Shown here piece after piece: positions 55,501-63,496 of a stretch of 64,000 nt of DNA. The DNA is from Chitinophagales bacterium. Its GTDB lineage: Bacteria > Bacteroidota > Bacteroidia > Chitinophagales > CAIODY01. A model generated the notes under the pieces. It saw only the letters and a program-made list of their open reading frames with translations. It was not told the origin of the DNA and made no database searches. Location of the stretch: contig CANFST010000009.1 of NCBI GenBank assembly GCA_947449695.1, positions 20,334 to 84,333 on the forward strand, in the 5' to 3' direction. Within the stretch, counting starts at the first letter, position 1. Each line of letters begins with the position of its first letter. A program made the translations under genes and the position numbers.

Positions 55501-55596
55501 CAAAATTATTTTTGAACCTAAGCCGTCAACATGACGAAAGTCATGTCTGTAGTTGATTCTGATTAGTGTTTGCAGGTATTAGTGGGTTGACTTTTG
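55501..55596. promoter_or_regulatory. Shared divergent regulatory region of ccoI and tryptophanase
   Basis: Two boxes, ATGAC-GAAA-GTCAT (55531-55544) and TTGAT-TCTG-ATTAG (55553-55566), lie between two -7 elements. The minus-strand element TAATTTTG (55508-55501) is 36.5 and 58.5 bp from the box centres. The plus-strand element GACTTTTG (55589-55596, one mismatch to TAnnTTTG) is 36.5 and 58.5 bp from the same centres in reverse order. The region is mirror symmetric in spacing. Confidence 0.75.
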
Positions 55597-55617
55597 CACT
55601 CAAAATTTATCCAACCA

Positions 55618-56997
55618 ATGCAAGTAAAAACTATCATCGAGCCATTCAAAATAAAATCGGTTGAGCCCATACACATGAGCACTGAAGCTGAAAGAGAGCA
55701 ATATTTAAAAACCGCTCATTTTAATCCTTTTCTATTAAAAAGCGAACAAGTAATCATTGATATGCTGACTGATAGCGGAACATCTGCCATGAGCAGTGAG
55801 CAATGGGCAGCCATGATGAGAGGCGATGAATCGTATGCCGGAGCGAAAAGCTGGGAAAGATTATATGATGCAGTTTTTGATTTAACAAGCATGCAATATG
55901 TTTTGCCAACGCATCAGGGAAGGGCAGCTGAAAGAATTTTGTACGGACATTTAGGTGGCAAAGGAAAAGTTTTTATCAGCAATACCCATTTCGATACCAC
56001 TCGTGCCAATATTGAATTTAGTGGTGCTGAGGCTTTTGATATTCCAATTGACGAAGGAAAAAATCACACTGTTTTTCATCCATTCAAAGGCAATATGAAT
56101 GTGATAAAATTAGAAGAGCTCATACTAAAACATGGTGCTGATAATATTGGAGCTGTTATTTTAACTGTTACCAACAACAGTGGTGGTGGTCAGCCAGTGA
56201 GTATGCAAAACGCTAAAGATGTTGCGGCGATTTGCAAAAAATATAAAGTTCTGTTTGTGTTAGATTGTTGTCGCATTGCCGAAAATGCTTATTACATCAA
56301 GCATCGCGAAGCTGAATACAAAAATCATTCTTACAAAAAAATTGCGCAAGAAATGTTTGCATTAGCTGATGCAGCTGTGATGAGTGCTAAAAAAGATGCA
56401 CTAGTGAATATGGGTGGTTTCCTTACTTTGCGTAATGAACAACTGGCAGAAGCTTGTACTAATTTATTAATCATCACCGAAGGTTTTGCAACTTATGGCG
56501 GCTTGAGCGGCAGAGATATGGAGGCTTTGGCGGTAGGTTTGGTTGAAGTTTTTGATGATGCCTATTTGAATTATAGAATTAAAAGCACAGAATATTTGGG
56601 TGAGAAAATCCGTGAGAAAGGTGTGCCTGTAATGTATCCCATTGGCGGACATGCTGTGTACATAGATGCAGCCAGTATGTATGCTCATATTCCTTTACAT
56701 GAATATCCTGGGCAAGCGATGGTGTGTGAATTATATCGCTTGGGTGGAATTCGTTGTGTGGAAGTTGGTTCAGTTATGTTTGGAAAATATGATGCTGATG
56801 GAAAATTAATTCCTGCAAATATGGAGTTGGTGCGCTTAGCTATACCTCGAAGAGTTTATACCCAAAGTCATATTGATTATGTGATTGAAGTGTTTGACGA
56901 AATGATGAAAACTCGTAACACTGTTAAGGGTTATAAAATCACAAAAGAGGCAAAATTGCTAAGGCACTTTACAGCACATTTTGAAAAATTGCAGTAA
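55618..56997 (+). CDS. tnaA: Tryptophanase
   Basis: I set the start at 55618 (MQVKTIIEPFKIKSVEPIH, 459 residues); the frame is open from 55594. Tryptophanase cleaves tryptophan to indole, pyruvate and ammonia with PLP. The PLP lysine is the second Lys of MSAKKDALVNMGG, with a Gly-rich NNSGGGQPVS block before it. The His in the tail LRHFTAHFEKL distinguishes tryptophanase from tyrosine phenol-lyase, which has Phe there. It is divergent from ccoI and shares its FNR-like boxes, which would link indole production to oxygen or redox state. The downstream alcohol dehydrogenase starts 59 bp after the stop. Confidence 0.93.
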   Translation: MQVKTIIEPFKIKSVEPIHMSTEAEREQYLKTAHFNPFLLKSEQVIIDMLTDSGTSAMSSEQWAAMMRGDESYAGAKSWERLYDAVFDLTSMQYVLPTHQGRAAERILYGHLGGKGKVFISNTHFDTTRANIEFSGAEAFDIPIDEGKNHTVFHPFKGNMNVIKLEELILKHGADNIGAVILTVTNNSGGGQPVSMQNAKDVAAICKKYKVLFVLDCCRIAENAYYIKHREAEYKNHSYKKIAQEMFALADAAVMSAKKDALVNMGGFLTLRNEQLAEACTNLLIITEGFATYGGLSGRDMEALAVGLVEVFDDAYLNYRIKSTEYLGEKIREKGVPVMYPIGGHAVYIDAASMYAHIPLHEYPGQAMVCELYRLGGIRCVEVGSVMFGKYDADGKLIPANMELVRLAIPRRVYTQSHIDYVIEVFDEMMKTRNTVKGYKITKEAKLLRHFTAHFEKLQ

Positions 56998-57056
56998 AGA
57001 ATATTTAAAACCTTTTCACTCCCCCTTTTGTTATAATGCAAATCTTATAACTTATT

Positions 57057-58100
57057 ATGTCAACAACAAAAGCTTATGCAGCGCAAAGCGCAGCAACTCC
57101 TTTAGCACCATTTACAATTGAACGTAGAACGCTTCAATCAAATGATGTTCAGATTGAAATATTATATTGTGGTGTTTGCCATAGCGATTTACACACTGCC
57201 CGAAACGAATGGGGGGGCACTGTTTACCCATGTGTGCCAGGGCATGAAATTGTAGGGAAAGTAAGTGCAGTGGGCAACGGTGTTGCTAAATATAAAATTG
57301 GCGATACAGTTGGTGTGGGTTGTTTGGTAGATAGCTGCCGAACATGCGACAACTGCAAACAAGGACTGGAACAGTATTGCAGTGGTGGAAGCATTGGTAC
57401 TTACAATGGTAAATTAAAAGATGGCAGCGGAATTTCTTTCGGAGGTTACAGCAAACAAATTGTAGTTAGAGAAGAATTTGTTTTAAAAGTTTCAGACAAT
57501 TTACCTTTACAAAATGTAGCGCCATTGCTGTGTGCAGGCATTACTACCTATTCACCTTTGCGTCATTGGAAAGTAGGCAAAGGTCATAAAATTGGTGTTT
57601 TAGGTTTGGGTGGATTAGGGCACATGGGTGTTAAGTTAGCTGCTTCAATGGGAGCAGAAGTTACGATGTTAAGTCATACTGCATCGAAAGAAGCTGATGC
57701 AAAAAAATTAGGTGCTCATCATTTTTTATTGACTACTGATACAACACAAGTAGCCAACAAAGCCAAGTATTTTGATTTCATTTTAGATACCATTTCAGCA
57801 CCACACGATTACAATGTTTATTTAGGTTTGTTAAATACAAATGGTGTAATGATTTGTGTTGGTGCGCCTCCTGTGCCTGCTCAAATAGCGGCTTTCAACT
57901 TGATTGGTCAACGCCGAAGTTTAGTGGGTTCATTAATTGGTGGCTTGCCCGAGACACAAGAAATGTTAGATTATTGTGCAGCGCATAATATTGTTTCTGA
58001 AGTGGAAGTGATTGATATAAAAAATATCAACGAAGCTTATGAACGCATGTTGAAAGGTGATGTTCGTTATCGTTTTGTAATTGATATGGCAACTTTGTAA
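57057..58100 (+). CDS. Zinc-dependent NAD(P) alcohol dehydrogenase (cinnamyl/YahK-like)
   Basis: The 347-residue enzyme belongs to the medium-chain family. The catalytic zinc site is seen as CGVCHSDLHTARNEWG and GHEIVGKV; the structural zinc cluster as CRTCDNCKQGLEQYC. The Rossmann motif is GLGGLGHMGVKLAASMGAE. The closest text matches cinnamyl-alcohol and broad aldehyde reductases of the YahK type, usually NADPH dependent, but substrate cannot be decided. It is on the same strand as tnaA, 59 bp downstream, and could be in its transcript. A strong bidirectional terminator follows. Confidence 0.92.
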   Translation: MSTTKAYAAQSAATPLAPFTIERRTLQSNDVQIEILYCGVCHSDLHTARNEWGGTVYPCVPGHEIVGKVSAVGNGVAKYKIGDTVGVGCLVDSCRTCDNCKQGLEQYCSGGSIGTYNGKLKDGSGISFGGYSKQIVVREEFVLKVSDNLPLQNVAPLLCAGITTYSPLRHWKVGKGHKIGVLGLGGLGHMGVKLAASMGAEVTMLSHTASKEADAKKLGAHHFLLTTDTTQVANKAKYFDFILDTISAPHDYNVYLGLLNTNGVMICVGAPPVPAQIAAFNLIGQRRSLVGSLIGGLPETQEMLDYCAAHNIVSEVEVIDIKNINEAYERMLKGDVRYRFVIDMATL

Positions 58101-58116
58101 AAATATTGTTCCAATG

Positions 58117-58153
58117 AAAAAGCCTTACAGCTCAATAGTTGCAAGGCTTTTTT
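58117..58153. terminator. Bidirectional terminator between convergent genes
   Basis: AAAAAGCCTT pairs with AAGGCTTTTTT around a 16-nt loop, with T/A tracts on both sides. It lies between the alcohol dehydrogenase stop and the nitroreductase stop. Confidence 0.85.
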
Positions 58154-58168
58154 ATTTTGATTGTTCAA

Positions 58169-58756
58169 TTAGTTGTTTGAAAAATCAATGATGATTTCAT
58201 CAACTGGTTTTCTGCTCCGTGGCATCAATTCTCTTTCTTTAAACGGCTCTTCCAATTTTTCTGCTGCATCAGGATAACCCAAAGCAATCACCACCATCGG
58301 TTTTACCAAATCATTTAAGTTGAACAACTGCCTCAATTGGTCTTGATGAAAGCCAGCCATCACATGCCCTGAAATGCCCATCGTTGTTGCTTGTAGCAAT
58401 AATGTAGCGTTTGCTAAACCCAAATCATGTTCAGCAAATGGATTCAAAGGGTTGCCTTCTTTTTCAAAATGTTTTTTTGCAACACTTACTACAAATGCGG
58501 CTGCATGCTTTGTCCAAGGCTGATTTCCAGGCATCAGGCAACCATGAATTTTATCAAATGATGCAGTACCTTTTTGTGCTACAATGAATTCCCAAGGTTG
58601 AGCATTGTTGGCACTTGGCGCCCAACTTGCAGCTTCGACAATGGTTTTTAACTGTTCGGTCGAAATTTCTTTTGGTGAAAAACTTCTGGCACTCCATCTA
58701 TTTTTGATGAGGTCCGCAACTGGAAATTGTGTTTGTGGAATTTTAATTGAGTTCAT
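58169..58756 (-). CDS. Nitroreductase-family flavoprotein
   Basis: The 195-residue protein fits the FMN-dependent nitroreductase fold. The N-terminus KNRWSARSFSPKEISTEQL carries the R-S-x-R FMN-phosphate motif, followed by WAPSANNAQPWEFIVA. Later, LGLANATLLLQATTMGISG and VIALGYPDA are standard for the family. These enzymes reduce nitroaromatics, quinones or enones with NAD(P)H; the natural substrate is unknown. It is convergent with the alcohol dehydrogenase gene. The DoxX-like gene at 58820 lies 63 bp upstream on the same strand. Confidence 0.9.
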   Translation of the reverse strand: MNSIKIPQTQFPVADLIKNRWSARSFSPKEISTEQLKTIVEAASWAPSANNAQPWEFIVAQKGTASFDKIHGCLMPGNQPWTKHAAAFVVSVAKKHFEKEGNPLNPFAEHDLGLANATLLLQATTMGISGHVMAGFHQDQLRQLFNLNDLVKPMVVIALGYPDAAEKLEEPFKERELMPRSRKPVDEIIIDFSNN

Positions 58757-58819
58757 TCTTTTTGAAAATTATTTAGTGATTCTTTAAACCATTTCTAATG
58801 AAAAAAGTTCAACAAATAA

Positions 58820-59197
58820 TTAGCGAATCATGGGCATATACTTTTCCCTGTTTTCAAAAATTATCCAAATTTGAATAGCTAATAAAATAATCGCAATAGG
58901 CAAGTTTTTAGTATCAACCAAAGTGTGCGTTAATAAAATCCCCACCATTACCGGGAAAATAATAATAGCGCCTAATGCACGGGTTTTGGGAATGCAAACC
59001 AAGATGCCTCCGATAATTTCTGCCACTGCAATTAATGGTAATAACCAACTGATTTCCATTAATGCGCCGAAATCGTTCATCATTTCTTCGGGCATGTCTT
59101 TAGGCATGGGCATGTAATGGAAAAATTTGTTTAAGCCCGAGTTAATAAACATCAAGCCGAATAAAAGACTAAGTACAAATAAAATTTTGTTTTTCAT
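58820..59197 (-). CDS. DoxX-family membrane protein
   Basis: With the start at 59197 (MKNKILFVLSLLFGLMFINS) the protein has 125 residues; the frame is open to 59233, which adds only 12. Four helices are seen (LFVLSLLFGLMFINSGL; ISWLLPLIAVAEIIGGILV; ALGAIIIFPVMVGILLTH; LPIAIILLAIQIWIIFEN), with a Met-rich loop after the first (HYMPMPKDMPEEMMND). This is a typical DoxX-like small membrane protein and is not closely similar to the one at 42919. Function unknown. Confidence 0.75.
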   Translation of the reverse strand: MKNKILFVLSLLFGLMFINSGLNKFFHYMPMPKDMPEEMMNDFGALMEISWLLPLIAVAEIIGGILVCIPKTRALGAIIIFPVMVGILLTHTLVDTKNLPIAIILLAIQIWIIFENREKYMPMIR

Positions 59198-59321
59198 GAG
59201 TGGATTTGTTTGTTTGTTTAAAAAATAAAGCAAGCGAAATACTTACCGCATCGAAGATATTTTTTTCTTTCAAAATCACAAAGCATTTTGAAGAGATGCT
59301 GTATGAGAATTTAGAAACTAA

Positions 59322-59909
59322 TCAATCATTCAAACCTTTTCCTTTCAATATTTGTGGGATACAATTTTCCACTCGTGACTCACGGGTTTTTGATTGTTTC
59401 GGCTGGGAAAAGTGCAACAAATAAGCTCTTTGCCTGCCTGGAGTTAATGCTTTAAAAGCCTTTTTAACTTCAGGCATTTCATTTAAAACCTGTTGAAATT
59501 CTTCAGCCATTTTAAATTCAGTGGGCTTTTTTAATTCCACTTTCAAACCAGATTTTTCTACCGAAATCGCTTCTTGAATATAAGCTTTCAAAGCAGTTTT
59601 CAATTTTACAATTTCATTCAAATTGGTAAATCGAATTTGCCGAGCAGCCTGCACATTTTCTGTTTGTTGAATCAAAATTCCTTTCGCATCTTTCATCAAT
59701 GCTCCTTTCATAAATAGCAAAGCGCAATAGTCTTTGAAACCGTGTATCAAAACAATATTGTTGCCTTCAAATGTGTAACACGGGCAGCCCCATTTCAATT
59801 CTTCCGTAAGTCCGCAATCGAGTACAATAGTTCTCAACTGCTCATATTCCGCTTGCCATTTGCTGGCTTTATTAAAAAAGAAATCAACTTTTGGATTCAT
59901 GGCATTCAT
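59322..59909 (-). CDS. YdeI/OmpD-associated, DUF1801-containing protein
   Basis: The 195-residue protein starts at 59909, or possibly at the second in-frame ATG at 59900. The N-terminal DUF1801 domain (about 10-120) shows LRTIVLDCGLTEELKWGCPC, YTFEGNNIVLIHGFKDYCAL. The C-terminal YdeI-like part has ALTPGRQRAYLLHFSQPKQS followed by KTRESRVENCIPQIL. It is widespread and of unknown function, without catalytic residues I can name. Minus strand; the SDR gene lies 80 bp upstream. Confidence 0.88.
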   Translation of the reverse strand: MNAMNPKVDFFFNKASKWQAEYEQLRTIVLDCGLTEELKWGCPCYTFEGNNIVLIHGFKDYCALLFMKGALMKDAKGILIQQTENVQAARQIRFTNLNEIVKLKTALKAYIQEAISVEKSGLKVELKKPTEFKMAEEFQQVLNEMPEVKKAFKALTPGRQRAYLLHFSQPKQSKTRESRVENCIPQILKGKGLND

Positions 59910-59989
59910 AATAATGAGTGAATTGTTTTTGCAAAAATAAACTTTTGCTCATTAAAAAATTGATAGAAAACAAATGCTACGAAAAGCAA

Positions 59990-60769
59990 CTACTTCGCTT
60001 TATCCTGCATCATTCGGGTAACTTTTACCACAATACTTCTTGGAATAAATCGAACAGAATTAGCCATGATATAATTCATCAAACCATGAATGGCAACTGT
60101 CTTACCACTCATCATGGCTTTATAACCATAGTCCGCTACTTCTTTTGAAGTTGGCAGCTTCTTGCCTTTTACTAATGCACTTTCTTCCATCGCTGCTGCT
60201 GCCTGAAAACCACTTTCTGTAGCACCTGGGCAAAGAATTGTTATGGTTACACCTTTATCACTTACTTCATTAGCAACAGCTTCTGAGAAACTCAACACAT
60301 AAGCTTTGGTAGCATAATATACTGCCATGGTTGGTCCTGATTGAAAAGCAGCTGTGGAGGCTACATTCATAATCTTCCCACTTTTACGATTGACCATTTC
60401 TTTTAAATACAACTTGGTAAAATGAGTCAATGTTGTGATATTCAGATTTATCATTTGCAATTCTTTGTTCCAATCTGTTTCTACAAACATTCCAAAATCA
60501 CCAAAGCCAGCATTGTTGATTAAATAATCTACCTGAATTTTTTCTTGCTGAGTTTCACTAAATACTTCCAATGCTGCATTCGGAGCTGATAAATCTTTAC
60601 CAATACAATACACCTTTATTTTAAATTGCTGTTCTAATTCAGCTTTTAATTCATCTAATTTAGTTTTGTTTCTGGCCACTAAAACTAAATTATCTCCTTT
60701 CGATGCATGAATTTTTGCTAACTCTAATCCGATACCATTTGATGCGCCTGTTATTAATGCTGTTGCCAT
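59990..60769 (-). CDS. Short-chain dehydrogenase/reductase
   Basis: The 259-residue enzyme shows the SDR cofactor loop TGASNGIGLELA, the NNAGFGDFG motif, a catalytic Ser in MNVASTAAFQSGP, and Y-x-x-x-K in VYYATKAYVLSF. The ending (RFIPRSIVVKVTRMMQDKAK) resembles the DltE-like/YqjQ branch. Substrate unknown. It is divergent from a MerR gene; the two predicted promoters have their TTG elements inside the arms of one palindrome, so MerR probably controls it. Confidence 0.93.
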   Translation of the reverse strand: MATALITGASNGIGLELAKIHASKGDNLVLVARNKTKLDELKAELEQQFKIKVYCIGKDLSAPNAALEVFSETQQEKIQVDYLINNAGFGDFGMFVETDWNKELQMINLNITTLTHFTKLYLKEMVNRKSGKIMNVASTAAFQSGPTMAVYYATKAYVLSFSEAVANEVSDKGVTITILCPGATESGFQAAAAMEESALVKGKKLPTSKEVADYGYKAMMSGKTVAIHGLMNYIMANSVRFIPRSIVVKVTRMMQDKAK

Positions 60770-60785
60770 TGTTATTTTTTTTGTG

Positions 60786-60866
60786 CAAAAATATTGTATG
60801 ATTTCTTAACCTACAACATTAGAGTATAGTCTATAGTTGTATTTTATTTTTCAACACTTATATTTG
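60786..60866. promoter_or_regulatory. Divergent promoters sharing a MerR operator
   Basis: Plus: TTG (60837-60839), 19 bp, TATATTTG (60859-60866), four bp before the merR ATG (60871). Minus: TTG (60816-60814), 20 bp, TATTTTTG (60793-60786), for the SDR gene. The arms TACAAC (60812-60817) and GTTGTA (60836-60841) form a 30-bp palindrome with an inner TATAG-T-CTATA. Each arm contains one TTG element. Confidence 0.7.
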
Positions 60867-60870
60867 CTGC

Positions 60871-61233
60871 ATGTTAATTAATGAATTATCAAAACGAACT
60901 GGTGTAACTATACATACCATTCGATTTTATGAAAAATCTGGATTGCTTAAAGGTAAACGAAAAGAAGAGATAAAGTCGAACAAGTATTTTCATTATGATG
61001 AAGAAGCAATTGAACGATTAGAATTGATACGTGATGCCAAATCAATTGGATTTACTATTCAGGAAATCAGCCAATTAATGGATGCCTGGTTTAATAATAA
61101 AATGTCATTACCCAAAAAATTGGCTGTGCTAGATGATAAATTAGAAACCATCGAAAGCAGAATAAAGCAATTGAAAGAAATGAAAAAACTTTTGTTGCAA
61201 TTTAAAAAAGATGTTGCAGCCGAGAGTTGTTAG
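60871..61233 (+). CDS. MerR-family transcriptional regulator
   Basis: The 120-residue regulator has the MerR winged helix (about 1-70; INELSKRTGVTIHTIRFYEK, SGLLKGKRKEE, YFHYDEEAIERLELIRDAKS), then a coiled-coil dimer helix (about 75-120). There is no cluster-binding or metal-binding Cys triad; a single C-terminal Cys is present. It lacks an effector domain. It is divergent from the SDR gene and probably regulates that pair. The TAnnTTTG element ends only 4 bp before its ATG, so its message may be almost leaderless. Confidence 0.92.
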   Translation: MLINELSKRTGVTIHTIRFYEKSGLLKGKRKEEIKSNKYFHYDEEAIERLELIRDAKSIGFTIQEISQLMDAWFNNKMSLPKKLAVLDDKLETIESRIKQLKEMKKLLLQFKKDVAAESC

Positions 61234-61291
61234 AATTAAAATTCAGTTCGAAAATATTTGCCTTACATTTGATGTACAAAATCTATTCAGC

Positions 61292-62503
61292 ATGAAAAGA
61301 ATAATTACACTTTTAGTTTGCGTCGTTGGTTTCAGTTCAATTCAATTGAAAGCCCAAACAAATGTATGGACGCAAAAAGCCAATTACCCCGATTCTCCTT
61401 CCATCGGTAACATGGTATTCTGCATTGGCAACTATGCTTATGTAGGCTGTGGTTTTAATAATTTGAACAACTCTACAAATGTATTCTATCAATATGATGT
61501 AATAAATAATAGCTGGACACAAAAAGTAAATTTCCCTTCCACACCTCGTTATCAGGGTGTTGGTTTTAGCATTGGTCAATATGGATTTATGGGCTTAGGT
61601 TATGATGGAAGTGGCTCTACATTTAATGATTTGTGGAAATACAATTCAGCAACAAATACTTGGACACAGGCTGCTAGTTATCCTGGCGGTGGGTTGCGCT
61701 CAGATGTTGCATTTACAATCGGAGGCAAAGCATACGTAGGAACTGGTTCTGATAATAATTTTAATTTTTACAATGATTTTTGGGAGTACGACACAACCAT
61801 GAATAACTGGACGCAAAAAGCCAGCTTTGGTGGCACGGCTCGCACTGGTGCTGTTGGATTTGCAATCAATGGAAAAGGTTATGTAGGTACTGGATATGAT
61901 ATTACTTCAAATGGTACAATCGATTTTTGGCAATACAACCCAAACACCAATACATGGATTCAAAAAGCAAATTACTTAGGAACTACAATCGAAAATCCAC
62001 AGGCATTCGTAATTGGTAATTACGCTTATGTAGGTGGTGGAGCCACTACTTCTCTTCAATTTAAAAATGATTTCTGGCAATATGATGCCGTTAATGACGC
62101 TTGGGTTCAGAAAGCCAATCTGAATAATGGAATTGCTTTTGGTACTGGATTTTCAATTGGCAACTATGGGTATATTATTAACGGACAAGATGCCAACCAG
62201 ACTTTTAAAAAATCACTTTGGCAATATACACCTGATGCTCCTTCAGGCGTTGAAAATACAAAGAATCAATCGTCACTGAATCTTTCTCCTAATCCATGTC
62301 ATGATAAATTACTTATAAATTGTGATGCAGCAATTCAGCAAGTTGAAGTAACAGATATGTTAGGTAGAGTTATTTTATGTGAGTCTATCAGCACTTCAAA
62401 AAACTTTCAACTCAACACCAGCAATTTGCCAGCAGGAATATTTCTAGTTAAAACAACTGATATTAATAGCACACAGCATACCAACAAGTTTGTAAAAGAA
62501 TAA
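61292..62503 (+). CDS. Kelch-repeat secreted protein with T9SS sorting domain
   Basis: The start at 61292 (MKRIITLLVCVVGFSSIQLK, then AQ) gives a signal peptide and 403 residues; the frame is open from 61211 inside merR. About six Kelch-like repeats follow, each with W-x-Q-K/A and a later G-x-Y-x-G pattern (WTQKANYPDSP, WTQKVNFPSTP, WTQAASYPGGG, WTQKASFGGTA, WIQKANYLGTT, WVQKANLNNG). This implies a beta-propeller. The end is a type A sorting domain (LSPNPCHDKLLINC, DMLGRVIL, LPAGIFLVKT, NKFVKE). A TACATTTG element (61264-61271) may be its promoter. Role unknown. Confidence 0.88.
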   Translation: MKRIITLLVCVVGFSSIQLKAQTNVWTQKANYPDSPSIGNMVFCIGNYAYVGCGFNNLNNSTNVFYQYDVINNSWTQKVNFPSTPRYQGVGFSIGQYGFMGLGYDGSGSTFNDLWKYNSATNTWTQAASYPGGGLRSDVAFTIGGKAYVGTGSDNNFNFYNDFWEYDTTMNNWTQKASFGGTARTGAVGFAINGKGYVGTGYDITSNGTIDFWQYNPNTNTWIQKANYLGTTIENPQAFVIGNYAYVGGGATTSLQFKNDFWQYDAVNDAWVQKANLNNGIAFGTGFSIGNYGYIINGQDANQTFKKSLWQYTPDAPSGVENTKNQSSLNLSPNPCHDKLLINCDAAIQQVEVTDMLGRVILCESISTSKNFQLNTSNLPAGIFLVKTTDINSTQHTNKFVKE

Positions 62504-62545
62504 GTACGAAATTGTTGTTGGAAAATAAAAAATGTTGAACGCTAT

Positions 62546-62986
62546 TTAAAAAACTTTAACTCCTTTTCCTGTTGTAATCAAACTGAATAAACTTTTCCCA
62601 ACGAGTTCACTCCATGCGCCTGAGCAATCGCCATAACATTCAAACTTCGGTACCAAGCCTGAATGGGTGAAACGCAATTCGGTTTTGTTTCCTTTTTCTG
62701 AAATTTCAAAAATGATTTTAGTTCCATTCCATTCAGTTTTGTTTGGAAATGAATTCAAATCGCTTTCAGTAACCAACCAGACTACTTTTTGGTTTGGAAT
62801 CATTTCCAATACTTTTTGCTTTGAATAATGAAATGTCATCATTCTGTAATCAAATTCATCGCCGAGTTGATGGCTGTTGCCTTTAATTTCTCCTTGCCAC
62901 CAATCAGCCACATTATTAATGGCGTTGAAAACTTCAGATGGTGATTGATCAACTTCAATCGTTGTAGTAAAATCTTTATTATTCAT
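62546..62986 (-). CDS. SRPBCC (AHSA1-like) domain protein
   Basis: The 146-residue protein has the START/AHSA1 pattern: TTTIEVDQSPSEVFNAINNV, WWQGEIKG, KVLEMIPNQKVVWLVTESDL, and TELRFTHSGL followed by a C-terminal helix (WSELVGKSLFSLITTGKG). These proteins form a hydrophobic cavity, and the ligand is unknown. It is last in a minus-strand series with DinB (5 bp gap), ArsR and another SRPBCC gene, a common cluster in Bacteroidota. Confidence 0.9.
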   Translation of the reverse strand: MNNKDFTTTIEVDQSPSEVFNAINNVADWWQGEIKGNSHQLGDEFDYRMMTFHYSKQKVLEMIPNQKVVWLVTESDLNSFPNKTEWNGTKIIFEISEKGNKTELRFTHSGLVPKFECYGDCSGAWSELVGKSLFSLITTGKGVKVF

Positions 62987-62991
62987 GCTGC

Positions 62992-63471
62992 TTATTTTAA
63001 TAATGCCAATTGACCAATGTGATATTGTAAATGAGATGTTCTTGTAATAATGATGTTCAATTTATTTCTGTGAGGTTCTTTTGCAAAGTCTTCGGCAGAA
63101 ACAGCAGTGTGTTTTTCAAACCAGTTTTCTGTTTTTGCACTTTCAAATTTTTGTTTCATCACATCGCATTGATTCGTCCACATTTTTCTTAATTCAGCTG
63201 CGGATGGTATTTGACTCACCACTTTATCGGCTGATTTTATAAATGGCTCCTGTAATTCAGGATATAATTTATTGCCCATGTCTAATAGTATCAGCATGTC
63301 GTCATGCACAGCTATTAAATGGCCCAATAAATAAATGCCTCTGTTTTTACCAGGAGCAATTTCCTTAAGTAACGTTTCATCAGTCAGGTTGTTGATTAAT
63401 GTATCGCAACTTTTAATGGAAGCATTCCATCTGTCTAAAATCATTTTTACGCTTAATTCTGTTGTTGTCAT
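62992..63471 (-). CDS. DinB-family protein
   Basis: The start at 63471 (MTTTELSVKMILDRWNASIK, 159 residues) is chosen over an upstream ATG at 63519 that overlaps the ArsR gene. The four-helix DinB/YfiT fold is supported by LLGHLIAVHDDMLILLDMGN, WTNQCDVMKQKFESAKTENW and the C-terminal HLQYHIGQLALLK. The three metal-ligand His residues are likely in GHLIAVHDD and the final HIGQL block. Many members are thiol transferases or damage-induced proteins; the role here is unknown. Confidence 0.9.
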   Translation of the reverse strand: MTTTELSVKMILDRWNASIKSCDTLINNLTDETLLKEIAPGKNRGIYLLGHLIAVHDDMLILLDMGNKLYPELQEPFIKSADKVVSQIPSAAELRKMWTNQCDVMKQKFESAKTENWFEKHTAVSAEDFAKEPHRNKLNIIITRTSHLQYHIGQLALLK

Positions 63472-63496
63472 TTTGTTTAGTTTTTGATTATTGTTT

